64,000 nucleotides of DNA. Source: Chitinophagaceae bacterium. Lineage in GTDB: Bacteria > Bacteroidota > Bacteroidia > Chitinophagales > Chitinophagaceae. The position numbers were made by a program, and so were the translations under genes. Of the stretch, positions 1 through 8,600 are shown piece after piece. Location: assembly GCA_020403455.1 (NCBI GenBank), contig JADBXP010000024.1, positions 1 through 64,000 on the forward strand, in the 5' to 3' direction. Below the pieces are notes generated by a model, which worked only from the letters and a program-made list of their open reading frames with translations, was not told where the DNA came from and made no database searches. Positions within the stretch are counted from its first letter, which is position 1; each line of letters opens with the position of its first letter.

Positions 1-60
1 CTCTAAAGCTACTTTAGCCTTGAAGGCAGCAGTGAATTTGCGACGGGTTTGTTTTTTCAT
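1..60 (-). CDS. IS3-family transposase OrfA, N-terminal fragment cut by window edge
   Basis: Reading the minus strand from an ATG at 60-58 gives MKKQTRRKFTAAFKAK and then runs off the window. This basic start is typical of OrfA of IS3-family insertion sequences, the helix-turn-helix protein that binds the element's ends and is joined by frameshifting to OrfB, the DDE catalytic part. Only 20 residues are visible, so the assignment rests on the start motif alone. The remaining element should lie before coordinate 1. Confidence 0.7.
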   Translation of the reverse strand, partial: MKKQTRRKFTAAFKAKVALE

Positions 61-122
61 AATTGAGGTTTAAATTAATTAAAAAAATTAACTTACCCTC
101 TGGTCTGAAATTTGGGGAGTAT
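1..122 (-). mobile_element. Probable end of an IS3-type insertion sequence
   Basis: The OrfA fragment reads out of the window, so the element's upstream end must lie in the non-coding bases just after 60. The minus strand at about 122-96 reads TACTCCCCAAATTTCAGACC, which has the look of an IS3-type terminal inverted repeat, but the opposite end is not in the window and the boundary is a guess. No target-site duplication can be assessed. Bases 123-292 contain nothing I recognise apart from AT-rich sequence. Confidence 0.4.
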
Positions 123-292
123 TATAGAGTATTCTATGAAGCCATTTAAGGAAGAAATCTAATTAATGCAAAGAGGACATCGTACGAACAAACTTAATGG
201 CTTGAAAAGCAGCTAACATCTTTCATGTACTTCTCAATAAAGTATTAAAATGTATTCAAATATATTAATCCTACTTATTGAGGGAAAAGTAA

Positions 293-916
293 TTATAAAA
301 GACGCATCTTTTTCAAGGCTTCTATCTTATTCTGCACATGCAGTTTCTGATATATGTTTTTCAAATGTTTTTTAACTGTCTCGTGTGAAACACCCATTTT
401 ATCAGCAATCTCTTTATAGATTAAGCCCTTTGCCAGTAATTCTAATACTTCTTTCTCTCGAATGCTAAGCATAGAATTTTCACTACTTTCAGCTGGCTTT
501 TGAAAGCTACTAATTACTTTTCTTGCAATAAATGGACTCATAGGCGAACCGCCATTATATAAATCATAGATTGCTCTAATGATATCATCACCAGTAACGG
601 GATTTTTTAGAATATATCCTGAGGCGCCATATTTCATAGCTTCAAATACGGTATCATCATCATCATGAATACTGCAAACCATAAATTGTGTTTGCGGCAT
701 TTTGATTTTTAATTGCAGAATCAAATTGGTCCCCCTCATTCCAGGAAGATTGATATCTGAAATAACAATATCTGTTGGGTTATCAGGCAAAGCCAGCAAT
801 GCTTTTTCGGCACTTTCATAAGAGCCGGCAAGCACCATTTCGTTTTGACTTTGAATAATGGCTTCTAATCCATTGCGGAACTGATCATTATCTTCTACGA
901 TAGCTATTGTAATCAT
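293..916 (-). CDS. LuxR/NarL-type response regulator
   Basis: A 207-residue two-domain response regulator. Residues 1-120 form the receiver: acidic pocket E8-D9, phospho-acceptor D54 in the SDINLPG motif, and the conserved Lys in YILKNP. Residues about 145-205 form a LuxR/NarL helix-turn-helix (LSIREKEVLELLAKG, then VSHETVKKHLKNIYQKL). Phosphorylation at D54 would control DNA binding. Its start lies 8 bases after the stop of the upstream histidine kinase, so the two form an operon and almost certainly a cognate pair. The target genes cannot be read from the sequence; no glycan genes adjoin it directly. Confidence 0.9.
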   Translation of the reverse strand: MITIAIVEDNDQFRNGLEAIIQSQNEMVLAGSYESAEKALLALPDNPTDIVISDINLPGMRGTNLILQLKIKMPQTQFMVCSIHDDDDTVFEAMKYGASGYILKNPVTGDDIIRAIYDLYNGGSPMSPFIARKVISSFQKPAESSENSMLSIREKEVLELLAKGLIYKEIADKMGVSHETVKKHLKNIYQKLHVQNKIEALKKMRLL

Positions 917-924
917 ATATTTTA

Positions 925-3900
925 TTAAATAGGAATTTCTAAAGTCAATAAAGTTCCATTTCTATTATTTATATAAAAATTACCCTTCACTTGCTCCATT
1001 CGTCTTCGCATATTCCTTAATCCGTTTCCAGAAATATTTTTATTACCCAACTCAATGCCTTTACCATTGTCCGCTATTGTAATTAGCATACTGCTATTCA
1101 AGCTTATGGTGAACTCAACATAATCAGCGCCTGAATGTTTGATGATGTTATGTAACGCCTCTTTCACAGCCAGATATATATGTCTTCTTGCCTCACCGCT
1201 AATTTTAATATAGGGTATTTCCTCTGGCACTTTTATATCAAATGTGCATGGATAGTGTTCCATAACCAGACGTGATTGTTTCCGTAAAAAATCAATCAGA
1301 TTGTCAAGATGATCATACTCGGTATTCAAGCTCCAAATCACTTCCCGCATTCGCTCAGCAACATCCCCCACGGAATTATATATTTTTTCTAACTCTGATA
1401 GGCTTTGTGCGTCGTTTGCTTGTCGTTTAGCCACTTCGGTCAACAATCTAATGCCTGAGAGACCTGCCCCTATATCATCATGCATTTCAGAGGAAATTCG
1501 CTGTCGCTCTAATTGTACCGCCAATTCCTTTTCAATCTTTATTCTTTGCTTTCGCAATCGGGCTTTTATAATTAGCTGAGAAATAAAAAACACCAGTAAA
1601 GCACCAAATACTATCAGGCTTATCCTGAACCATATTGTTTGCCACCATGCCGGCTGTATGGTGAATTGATAAGTAAATGGCTTTGTCCATACTTGTGATT
1701 CACCAATGGCTTTTACTTGGAATGAATAGTTCCCATAACTAAGGTTTCGGTAATCGGCTGTATTCTCCTCATCAGGATTGCTCCATTTATCATCTAAACC
1801 AATTAATCGGTAACTGTATTTAATTTTTGCTGGTGCCGACCATTCAATTGCTGAAAAGTGAAAAGTGAAATGATTCATATCAAACGAAACCTTCAACCCA
1901 ACCGGTTGATTAGTAAAAGCACCAATATGGCTATATGAAATATTTTTACGCATGCTTTCTGGAAGATTCCGGAAATCATAATGCTGCTGATTAATTTCTA
2001 AGAAGGTCAATCCTAATGATTGTGGTGTATTAAATACTAATTTGGTATTTAAATCAAGGGATGTAACTCCCTTACCTGTGCCCCACCAAATTCTATTATT
2101 ATGATCAATACAAGCACTGTGCAAATTAAAGTCGAGTGCTCTTAAACCATCCTCTAATCCAAAATGATGAATAGTAAATTTAGTGGGTAAGCTTTGGGAT
2201 TTGGCAGAATCCGGTACAAACAGCGTAAGCCCCTTATCTGTCCCAAACCAGAAATTACCGAGTGAATCTTTCTGCATTGACCAAATATTATTTGCGAGCT
2301 GTCCTTCCGGTTGTATATAGTAAGAGAACGTAGAGCCATCAAACTTACATATCCCTGTACCTAAAGTACCCAACCAGATATTCCCGTCCCCATCTTCGTC
2401 AATAGAAGTTATATCCTTTGAAAATAGGCCTTCACGCTCAGTATAATGAAAGAGCTGTTTCCCGTCATATTTTGACAACCCGCCGCCCGAAGTCCCAAAC
2501 CAAAGGTTCCCTTTTTTATCCTGAAATATTGAATAAACAGTATTTGCAGATAACCCATTTTCTTCAGTATATTTTGTAAATATTCTTCCATCGAATTTGA
2601 TGATACCATCTCTTTTCCCAAACCAAATATTTCCACTTTTATCTTCGAAAATAGAAAACACTTTACTAGTCGGAATCCTGTCTGCAATAAAGTAATTAAC
2701 AAAATGCTTCCCATCAAACTTTATAATATCACCATTTTCGGATCCGATCCAAATATTACCTTTCTTGTCGCACAACAAAGCTCGTTGACTTATGCTGCTC
2801 AAGCCATCATTTTTTGTAAAATATTCAAAATACTTTCCGTCATATTTACCAATTCCTCCACTTTCAGAGCCCATCCAAAGGTTGCCATTCTTATCCTTCA
2901 CAATCGGCCTAATCTTGCTGTTTTCAAACAATTCATTCGGGATTAAATGATTGAAATTTTTATTGCTGAGTTTATTTACTCCTCCTCCATGTGTAGCAAA
3001 CCATATATTACCGATTTTATCTTCTATCATATTTCTTATTCCACTTTTCGTTAGACCATCTCTTTCGGTATAATGCGTAAATGTTTTTCCATCATATTTG
3101 ATGGCACCACCCAAAATGGTACCAATCCAAATGTTTCCAATATGATCTTCTAAAATTGATGAAATTTGGAAATCAGAAAAGCCTTCCTTTTTAGAATAAC
3201 GTGTAATTTTTTTACCATCATACTTACTCACGCCTCCATTGTTAGATGCAAACCACATATTACCCTTACTATCTTCCAAAATCAATTCAACATAGTCACT
3301 AGCCAACCCATCTTTTTGATTCAAGTAGGTAAAAGTATACCCATCAAATCTTACTGCTCCAAAATAAGTGCCAATCCAGATATTACCATTCCTGTCCTCG
3401 ATAGAAGAAAATACTGCGCCTTTTGGTAACCCTTCTTTGTTCGTATAATGGGTAATTTGTTTTCCTGAAAGTTTACTGATACCTCCGGGTGAACAAAACC
3501 AAAAACTGCCTAGCCTGTCTTGATTTATATCCGAAATGCTATTATTTGACAAGCCCTCTTTTTCGGTATAGTGGGTAAACTCCTTACCATCAAACATAGT
3601 CACTCCACCTTCACTGCCGATCCATATATTTTCGTTTGTATCTTCAAAAAGACAATTGACATTGTTGTTGTTTAATCCTTCCTTAGTGGTGTAATTAGTG
3701 AAGTTTTTCCCATCATATTTGCATACGCCGGATTCGGCAATGCCAAACCAAAGATTTCCTCGCTTATCCTGCAAAATAGACGATATATAAGAAAAATTTA
3801 GACCCTGGCCTACGTCTAAATATTGAATGGTTGCAGTGGGGTCATCTTTACTTCGGAATGCCAACGCTTTTACCGGCATCGGTTCGATGCATTTTACTTT

Positions 3901-4359
3901 TCTACCTTTAATGGGAATTGGAACACCAGTTCTCTGTGTGCCCATAGAATTTTTCAGAACAAATGCTTGATCACCCTGTCCTAATTTAATTTTTTTAAAT
4001 TTAACTGTATCTACCAGAAAGGTCGTAAGATTTTTAGGTATAGGATACACATTGGTTGGCACTTCGGTTTTAGTAGGGTTACCTGCAGTGACCATTCTTG
4101 GTTTAAAAGGAGCCAACGGCTTTCCAATTAATGAAATAGGAGTACCTGTTTTTACCGTATCACCCATGGTATTAATCAGGGGCTTTATAGAATCACCTGT
4201 TATTGTATTGACTAAATATCCAGATGAAGTATTTAATGAAACGATGATTGGCTTGGGATACAGATCCAAATTTTCTTCAACTGATTTTTCTGAAGTATTT
4301 TTACACCCATAAAAGAGAAGCAAAAAGTAAAAAAAGCCCCATTTGAAGAAGGTCGTCAA
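925..4359 (-). CDS. Propeller-sensor histidine kinase (Reg_prop, Y_Y_Y, HisKA_3, HATPase) with a lipobox
   Basis: A 1144-residue sensor kinase. The N-terminus has a hydrophobic stretch ending in a lipobox-like LFYGC (Cys19). Residues about 185-770 contain some 14 Reg_prop repeats of the type GNIWIG..GGV.KYDGK.FTHYT..EGL, forming a large periplasmic propeller. A Y_Y_Y domain follows at about 815-885, one membrane helix at about 915-935, then HisKA_3 with H960 in EMHDDIGAG, and a HATPase domain ending in NGKGI and GNGLRNMRRRM. The start must be TTG: an in-frame stop lies five codons upstream and no ATG or GTG lies between. It is co-transcribed with the response regulator 8 bases downstream. The ligand is unknown; related sensors often respond to glycans. 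Confidence 0.88.
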   Translation of the reverse strand: MTTFFKWGFFYFLLLFYGCKNTSEKSVEENLDLYPKPIIVSLNTSSGYLVNTITGDSIKPLINTMGDTVKTGTPISLIGKPLAPFKPRMVTAGNPTKTEVPTNVYPIPKNLTTFLVDTVKFKKIKLGQGDQAFVLKNSMGTQRTGVPIPIKGRKVKCIEPMPVKALAFRSKDDPTATIQYLDVGQGLNFSYISSILQDKRGNLWFGIAESGVCKYDGKNFTNYTTKEGLNNNNVNCLFEDTNENIWIGSEGGVTMFDGKEFTHYTEKEGLSNNSISDINQDRLGSFWFCSPGGISKLSGKQITHYTNKEGLPKGAVFSSIEDRNGNIWIGTYFGAVRFDGYTFTYLNQKDGLASDYVELILEDSKGNMWFASNNGGVSKYDGKKITRYSKKEGFSDFQISSILEDHIGNIWIGTILGGAIKYDGKTFTHYTERDGLTKSGIRNMIEDKIGNIWFATHGGGVNKLSNKNFNHLIPNELFENSKIRPIVKDKNGNLWMGSESGGIGKYDGKYFEYFTKNDGLSSISQRALLCDKKGNIWIGSENGDIIKFDGKHFVNYFIADRIPTSKVFSIFEDKSGNIWFGKRDGIIKFDGRIFTKYTEENGLSANTVYSIFQDKKGNLWFGTSGGGLSKYDGKQLFHYTEREGLFSKDITSIDEDGDGNIWLGTLGTGICKFDGSTFSYYIQPEGQLANNIWSMQKDSLGNFWFGTDKGLTLFVPDSAKSQSLPTKFTIHHFGLEDGLRALDFNLHSACIDHNNRIWWGTGKGVTSLDLNTKLVFNTPQSLGLTFLEINQQHYDFRNLPESMRKNISYSHIGAFTNQPVGLKVSFDMNHFTFHFSAIEWSAPAKIKYSYRLIGLDDKWSNPDEENTADYRNLSYGNYSFQVKAIGESQVWTKPFTYQFTIQPAWWQTIWFRISLIVFGALLVFFISQLIIKARLRKQRIKIEKELAVQLERQRISSEMHDDIGAGLSGIRLLTEVAKRQANDAQSLSELEKIYNSVGDVAERMREVIWSLNTEYDHLDNLIDFLRKQSRLVMEHYPCTFDIKVPEEIPYIKISGEARRHIYLAVKEALHNIIKHSGADYVEFTISLNSSMLITIADNGKGIELGNKNISGNGLRNMRRRMEQVKGNFYINNRNGTLLTLEIPI

Positions 4360-4693
4360 GACTATAGATTGTTAGTTAATTATAAAATTGGTAGTTGACT
4401 AAAGATACTTTTTTTTGTACTTTAAATTAGCTCGATTTTTAACGAACTCATATTATTCATGTCAATACAGCGATTCTTGTGCTCGATGCTTAAATTTCAT
4501 CATGAGCAAACGGAATTGATTACCCCATCGTCTTGTTTTTCAAGAGATTATGATAAACATCCATTTTACTAACCTAGGCGAAACTTAAATTATTTAGAAG
4601 AGATCCTTACAATTTGCTCAAACCACCTTTGAAGTAAATAATAATATTTCCCGGTAAATACCCTGAGTTGCCCGGAAAGTGCAGATAATCCTG
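4360..4693. other. Intergenic region upstream of the sensor kinase
   Basis: AT-rich non-coding sequence that must carry the promoter of the minus-strand kinase operon. A TATCTTTA box on the minus strand near 4405-4412 resembles the Bacteroidota -7 element TAnnTTTG at seven of eight positions, but no convincing -33 TTTG sits at the usual distance. No coding sequence, RNA gene or repeat was recognised. Confidence 0.3.
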
Positions 4694-4914
4694 TTACGAC
4701 TCCCATAGACTAATGATATTTGCATAATCAATGCTGACATACACAACCAGCGGATCATCAGCATCGGGACTAACAAAAACTTTGTGTTTACTTCCTAAGG
4801 AATTACTCCTTGCTGAATTCCACAGTACTTCCGCTTTCTGTTTGCTAGGATTTTTATTTGCACTTGTTATGGTGTGACGTGATCCTTGACATTGGAGGCA
4901 TCCAAGTCTCTGAA
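4694..4914 (-). pseudogene. Open frame without a start, possible remnant of a lost gene
   Basis: After the stop of the lipoprotein gene upstream, a different minus-strand frame stays open for about 70 codons and ends in TAA at 4696-4694. Its product looks protein-like (LGCLQCQGSRHT, then KAEVLWNSARSNSLGSKHKV, then VSPDADDPLVVYVSIDYAN) with a CxxC pair. There is no usable start codon. I do not recognise the family. It could be the 3' part of a decayed gene or chance. The decayed dehydrogenase tail 1 kb away makes gene decay plausible here. Confidence 0.3.
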
Positions 4915-5712
4915 CTATCTTACACCCTCATCCAGCAATTGCCGCAAGAGCAATGCCGCCGCCGCATTAGCGAATAGAAATTTTTCTTCATCACTGCAGT
5001 CACCCAAAAAAAATGTCCCATTTCCAATCATAGAAACAGCTGCGAGTATCTTTCCCGCCGGATTCTTAAATTCAAACCCCACCGATCCACCGAAGGGAAG
5101 ATTCACTGCTGCTCCCTCCCGGTTGCGTAGTTGATAAACTGGAACAACAGTATAATACTCATTTTTACTTCTAGCCAATAATCCGGTATAACTTTGCGCA
5201 TAACGCATGGCGGCATACGTATCTATGAACATTTCCCAAGGTGCCTGCTGCTTATCAGTAAAAATCCTTACAGCGTAGGTCTCATTATCTTCATCACCTC
5301 TTAGCTGCATATTTGCCATAATGCTAACAAGGCTATTGGGATTACCCTGCAATACCAAGTCACGCCACTGCACTTTTGCCAATGCCGTAACTTCTGAGAT
5401 GTGTCCTTTACCATCAGTAAGTGTGAATCGAACGGTTTGTTTGCGGCGAACCCATTCAATAGCCATGCGGTCGAGCCAATCGTTGGGGAAGGAAAAACCA
5501 GTTCTCATACTAGTTCCCGTGATCCAGGAACGTCTAACAGTTAAGGTGCGGTAATCACCGAAAGAAAGCTTCTGTCGGAGAAAGAATCCGTTCCTTCCTT
5601 TTACCGGCATTTCCGACAAAGGCTTCCAGCCATTATCACTCAGAGCAATCATGGGTACCGGGCTGCACCCACTTAAAATAAGAATGAATGAAATGATGAA
5701 AATTTTACGCAT
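4915..5712 (-). CDS. Lipoprotein of unknown function
   Basis: A protein of about 265 residues beginning MRKIFIISFILILSGCS: a signal peptide with lipobox LSGC, so probably anchored in a membrane facing the periplasm. The open frame begins one codon earlier with TTG, but ATG at 5712 is the natural start. The mature part has a mix of beta-rich and charged segments (WKPLSEMPVKGRNGFF, YRTLTVRRSW) and a C-terminal helix rich in Ala and Leu. No catalytic motif or known family is apparent. It stands alone, with pseudogene-like sequence on both sides, so context gives no function. Confidence 0.7.
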   Translation of the reverse strand: MRKIFIISFILILSGCSPVPMIALSDNGWKPLSEMPVKGRNGFFLRQKLSFGDYRTLTVRRSWITGTSMRTGFSFPNDWLDRMAIEWVRRKQTVRFTLTDGKGHISEVTALAKVQWRDLVLQGNPNSLVSIMANMQLRGDEDNETYAVRIFTDKQQAPWEMFIDTYAAMRYAQSYTGLLARSKNEYYTVVPVYQLRNREGAAVNLPFGGSVGFEFKNPAGKILAAVSMIGNGTFFLGDCSDEEKFLFANAAAALLLRQLLDEGVR

Positions 5713-5894
5713 CAAGTGATCTTAAGGCACGCAAAGATGCAAAATTAGGTACCACAGAACAACTTCATAACAGCTGAAAATGTATTACCTTAATATAAGG
5801 AAAATTTATTAGCCCTCACCTTCCCTATCAATAAAAAAGCCTTGGACAAAAACCTAACTCGCCAAAGCATTACTTAAATACAATCAATTCAAGT

Positions 5895-6110
5895 TCATTT
5901 GCCCTTTTTAATGGCATAAGCAACATAGGCATCTCCTGACGCTGTACCCAACTTACCTCCACCGCAGGCAATAACAATAAATTGCTGTCCATCCACCTAG
6001 TATTTAGATGATTTGAAATAAACCACCATACTACGCTTATTGATAAGTGTACCCGAAGAAAGACCTGATGAGCCGATAATTAGCACTTGAAATTGTAAGA
6101 TTAAACCAAC
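5895..6110 (-). pseudogene. C-terminal remnant of a PQQ-dependent dehydrogenase
   Basis: The minus strand encodes VDGQQFIVIACGGGKLGT followed by ASGDAYVAYAIKKGK and a TGA stop at 5897-5895. This is the typical C-terminal end of quinoprotein glucose-type dehydrogenases (PQQ beta-propellers). Immediately upstream, an in-frame TAG interrupts the expected Tyr-(Glu)-Val, consistent with a GAG-to-TAG nonsense change, and farther upstream (to about 6110) similarity fades. The remaining several hundred residues of the enzyme are absent, so this is a dead fragment. The rest of 5713-6250 holds nothing else recognisable. Confidence 0.75.
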
Positions 6111-6250
6111 ACCATCGTTGATTCTTAACTATAACAAGACTTCTGATGCATCTATAACTTGAAAATGGAAACGGTGACTATTGCATGAAACAAAATACAA
6201 TAGGATTAGCCTGCTCACTTATCTCCCTCATTGCGAGTACTTGCTAAAAA

Positions 6251-6949
6251 TTATTGCTGTCCGAATACTTTTTTTAGAACATCACTTGTTCTTGCGAGAG
6301 GATTCTTCCGAATCTCTCTTTCCTCGGCTGCTACATAATGAAACAATCCCTGAAGAGCCCGATCAGTCACGTATGCTGTAAGATCGGTATTCACCTGATT
6401 GCGTGAAAACCGATTGGTGGCTGAAAAAAAATCTCGCCACAGTTTTGTGGTCCCGGTCTTTTCAAGTGCCTGCTCAATCACCGGTCTGAATTGATTGGTG
6501 AGTTGTGGACTGCAAGTCCGGCGCAAAAACTGGGTGGCAGAAGTATCTGTCCCTCGTACAATGCTCACCGCATCGGTCACATTCATTTGGCGAATGGCAG
6601 CTATAAAAATAGGTCCCGCATCTGTACAGGCAGATTCTGCTGCTCTGTTCAGGCTGGTAATAAGCTGATCTGCTTGTCTTCCTAAGCCAAACTGTCGCGC
6701 CGTTCTTTCTACTGCTTGTGCTTCAGGTGGCAGCAGAATTTTTACTGCGGCATCTTGTAAAAAACCGTTTTCTTTGGATAGCCTCCCTGATGCTGCCTGG
6801 GTACCCTTCTCTAATGCCTCCTTCAGACCGGTCACCATTTCACCCGAATTACTGCTACCCTTGCCCCTTAATAAATCAAGTGGATTTTGGGCAATTAGCC
6901 AACATGGAAAAAGAAATAATCCCAGAAAAAAAAATACTTTACGTAGCAT
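6251..6949 (-). CDS. DUF4197 family secreted protein
   Basis: A protein of 232 residues with a signal peptide (MLRKVFFFLGLFLFPCWLIAQ) and a mature part matching the DUF4197 family: GLKEALEKGTQAA near the start, then the conserved core with LPPEAQ, ESACTDAGPIF and RALQGLFHYVAAEE, and the closing DVLKKVFG. The open frame extends 16 codons upstream to a TTG, but the ATG at 6949 directly precedes a proper signal peptide. Family members are periplasmic helical proteins of unknown biochemical role. It stands alone, so its context adds nothing. Confidence 0.82.
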   Translation of the reverse strand: MLRKVFFFLGLFLFPCWLIAQNPLDLLRGKGSSNSGEMVTGLKEALEKGTQAASGRLSKENGFLQDAAVKILLPPEAQAVERTARQFGLGRQADQLITSLNRAAESACTDAGPIFIAAIRQMNVTDAVSIVRGTDTSATQFLRRTCSPQLTNQFRPVIEQALEKTGTTKLWRDFFSATNRFSRNQVNTDLTAYVTDRALQGLFHYVAAEEREIRKNPLARTSDVLKKVFGQQ

Positions 6950-7215
6950 ATTAGTTAAATTTATATATCCGATAAAATTACGCATAACAATACCCAAATT
7001 TGATGCAAATTGTATGCCGCTATAGTAAACAAGAAATAAAATTTATACCATAACCCTCAGTTTTAAAAAAACATCGATTTGGATCAAATCAATCATTTCT
7101 TTTCTAGTTATGCCTTTAATAAAAAAGATTTTTGTTTTTTAGAGGAACTTATTTCGACCATCAACTTCTATTGGGTAAGCACATCATTCATAACTTATTG
7201 CTCTTTTAACACTTA

Positions 7216-7232
7216 CTACAGCTCAACTGTAG
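7216..7232 (+). other. Small hairpin in the leader of the hydrolase gene
   Basis: CTACAG, five bases, then CTGTAG: a perfect 6-bp inverted repeat ending 16 bases before the hydrolase start. It could form a small 5' leader hairpin or bind a dimeric protein, or be chance. The rest of 6950-7215 is AT-rich with no recognised feature. Confidence 0.25.
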
Positions 7233-7248
7233 CCACCAATCTGAATCC

Positions 7249-8514
7249 ATGAAAAAAATCATCTTCCTTTTACTTGTAGCTTCGGGTGCTTCCGCACAAT
7301 GCGATACCTCCCTGCGACCGGTTGTTTTTATCCACGGCTTCCTGGCCTCCGGAGATACTTGGTCCAATGCCTTTCATTTTTTCAGACAGGCAGGTTATTG
7401 TGATGACCGACTTTATGCATTTGACTGGAACAGTATTGCCGGTAGCGGAAAAAAAACTGAGCAACAACTTGCGCAATTCATCGACCGGGTCTTATCAACT
7501 ACCGGCGCCCGACAGATCGATCTGGTTGGACATTCAGCAGGAGGTGGACTTGCCAGAAATTTCCTGAAAGACAGTCAACAGGCAACCAAAGTTGCACATT
7601 ACGTGCACATCGGCAGCAGAAAATGGACAGGCAATTATGAATGGTTCCCCAACAACCGATGCCTAATTATTTTTTCCTCCGGAGACAAAGTGGCTGGCAG
7701 TTCAGCTGGTTCTACTGAAGGTGCGTCTAATCTGGCACTCACTGATGAAGACCACTATCAGGTGGCAACCGGTGAACCATCATTAAAAGCAATGCTACAA
7801 TTTTTCAATCCTGATAAGAAAAACTTTATCAATACTACAGTTAAAAGGAATGTTTCAATTGCAGGGAAGGCAGTAATACTGGGCGATAATCAGCCAATGG
7901 CTGGTACACAAATTAATATCTATCCGCTGAAGAAAAGTAACGGTGTCAGAAAAGTGACAGGGGCAATCACAGGACTTAGTGTGGGGGATAGTGGTTCCTG
8001 GGGGCCGGTTTCAGTAAAGCCGGGCAACCCTTATGAGATTGAACTTATACCTGCAGACACCGGCAAAAGAAAGATCTCTTATTTCTTTCCTGCCTTTAAA
8101 CATTCTGACCCTGTTGTATATCTCCGTGGCATACCGGAAGGCAATCGCATGATGGCGATGTTAGGCTCGCTGCCGGAAAAAGATGACCAATCCTTACTGG
8201 TGTTGTACTCTTCTACCGGTGCAATGATAGGTGGACGTGATTCTGTTACGATCAATGGAGGTCCGGTTTGTTCACCGACACTTACTCCTCCCGCCAAAAC
8301 AGTAATCAGCAGTTTTGTTTTTGATGATGGTGACCGAAATAGTTCGGGTAAAGCACTTCGACAATTTAACTCCATCCCCTTCATAGGGGGAGTAGATTTA
8401 CTGCTTCCCGCAGGAAAAGGAAAGACAATAGATATTTATTGGAATGGAAAGCAAATGAAGATACCCGCAAAATCATCGAAAGAAAGAATTATGTTGGTGG
8501 TGCTTCGACCCTGA
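7249..8514 (+). CDS. Secreted alpha/beta hydrolase (lipase-like)
   Basis: A 421-residue protein with a signal peptide (MKKIIFLLLVASGASAQ). Residues about 20-190 form an alpha/beta-hydrolase fold: the oxyanion HGF near 29-31 and nucleophile Ser96 in GHSAGGG, the pattern of lipases and other esterases. The His in DEDHYQ is a candidate for the triad. From about residue 200 there is a carboxypeptidase-regulatory-like beta domain (NVSIAGKAVILGDNQPMAG) and a beta-rich tail. Secretion and the extra domain suggest an exported esterase acting on lipids or polyhydroxyalkanoate-like polyesters; the substrate is not determinable. It runs convergently with bglX and is probably monocistronic. Confidence 0.8.
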   Translation: MKKIIFLLLVASGASAQCDTSLRPVVFIHGFLASGDTWSNAFHFFRQAGYCDDRLYAFDWNSIAGSGKKTEQQLAQFIDRVLSTTGARQIDLVGHSAGGGLARNFLKDSQQATKVAHYVHIGSRKWTGNYEWFPNNRCLIIFSSGDKVAGSSAGSTEGASNLALTDEDHYQVATGEPSLKAMLQFFNPDKKNFINTTVKRNVSIAGKAVILGDNQPMAGTQINIYPLKKSNGVRKVTGAITGLSVGDSGSWGPVSVKPGNPYEIELIPADTGKRKISYFFPAFKHSDPVVYLRGIPEGNRMMAMLGSLPEKDDQSLLVLYSSTGAMIGGRDSVTINGGPVCSPTLTPPAKTVISSFVFDDGDRNSSGKALRQFNSIPFIGGVDLLLPAGKGKTIDIYWNGKQMKIPAKSSKERIMLVVLRP

Positions 8515-8600
8515 TCTTGCTGAGAGTTTATTCAAAACATTGGAACGACCTATGTACATGTATTGAGTAGGCACATCAATAAAGGATAGCTCCGTATATT

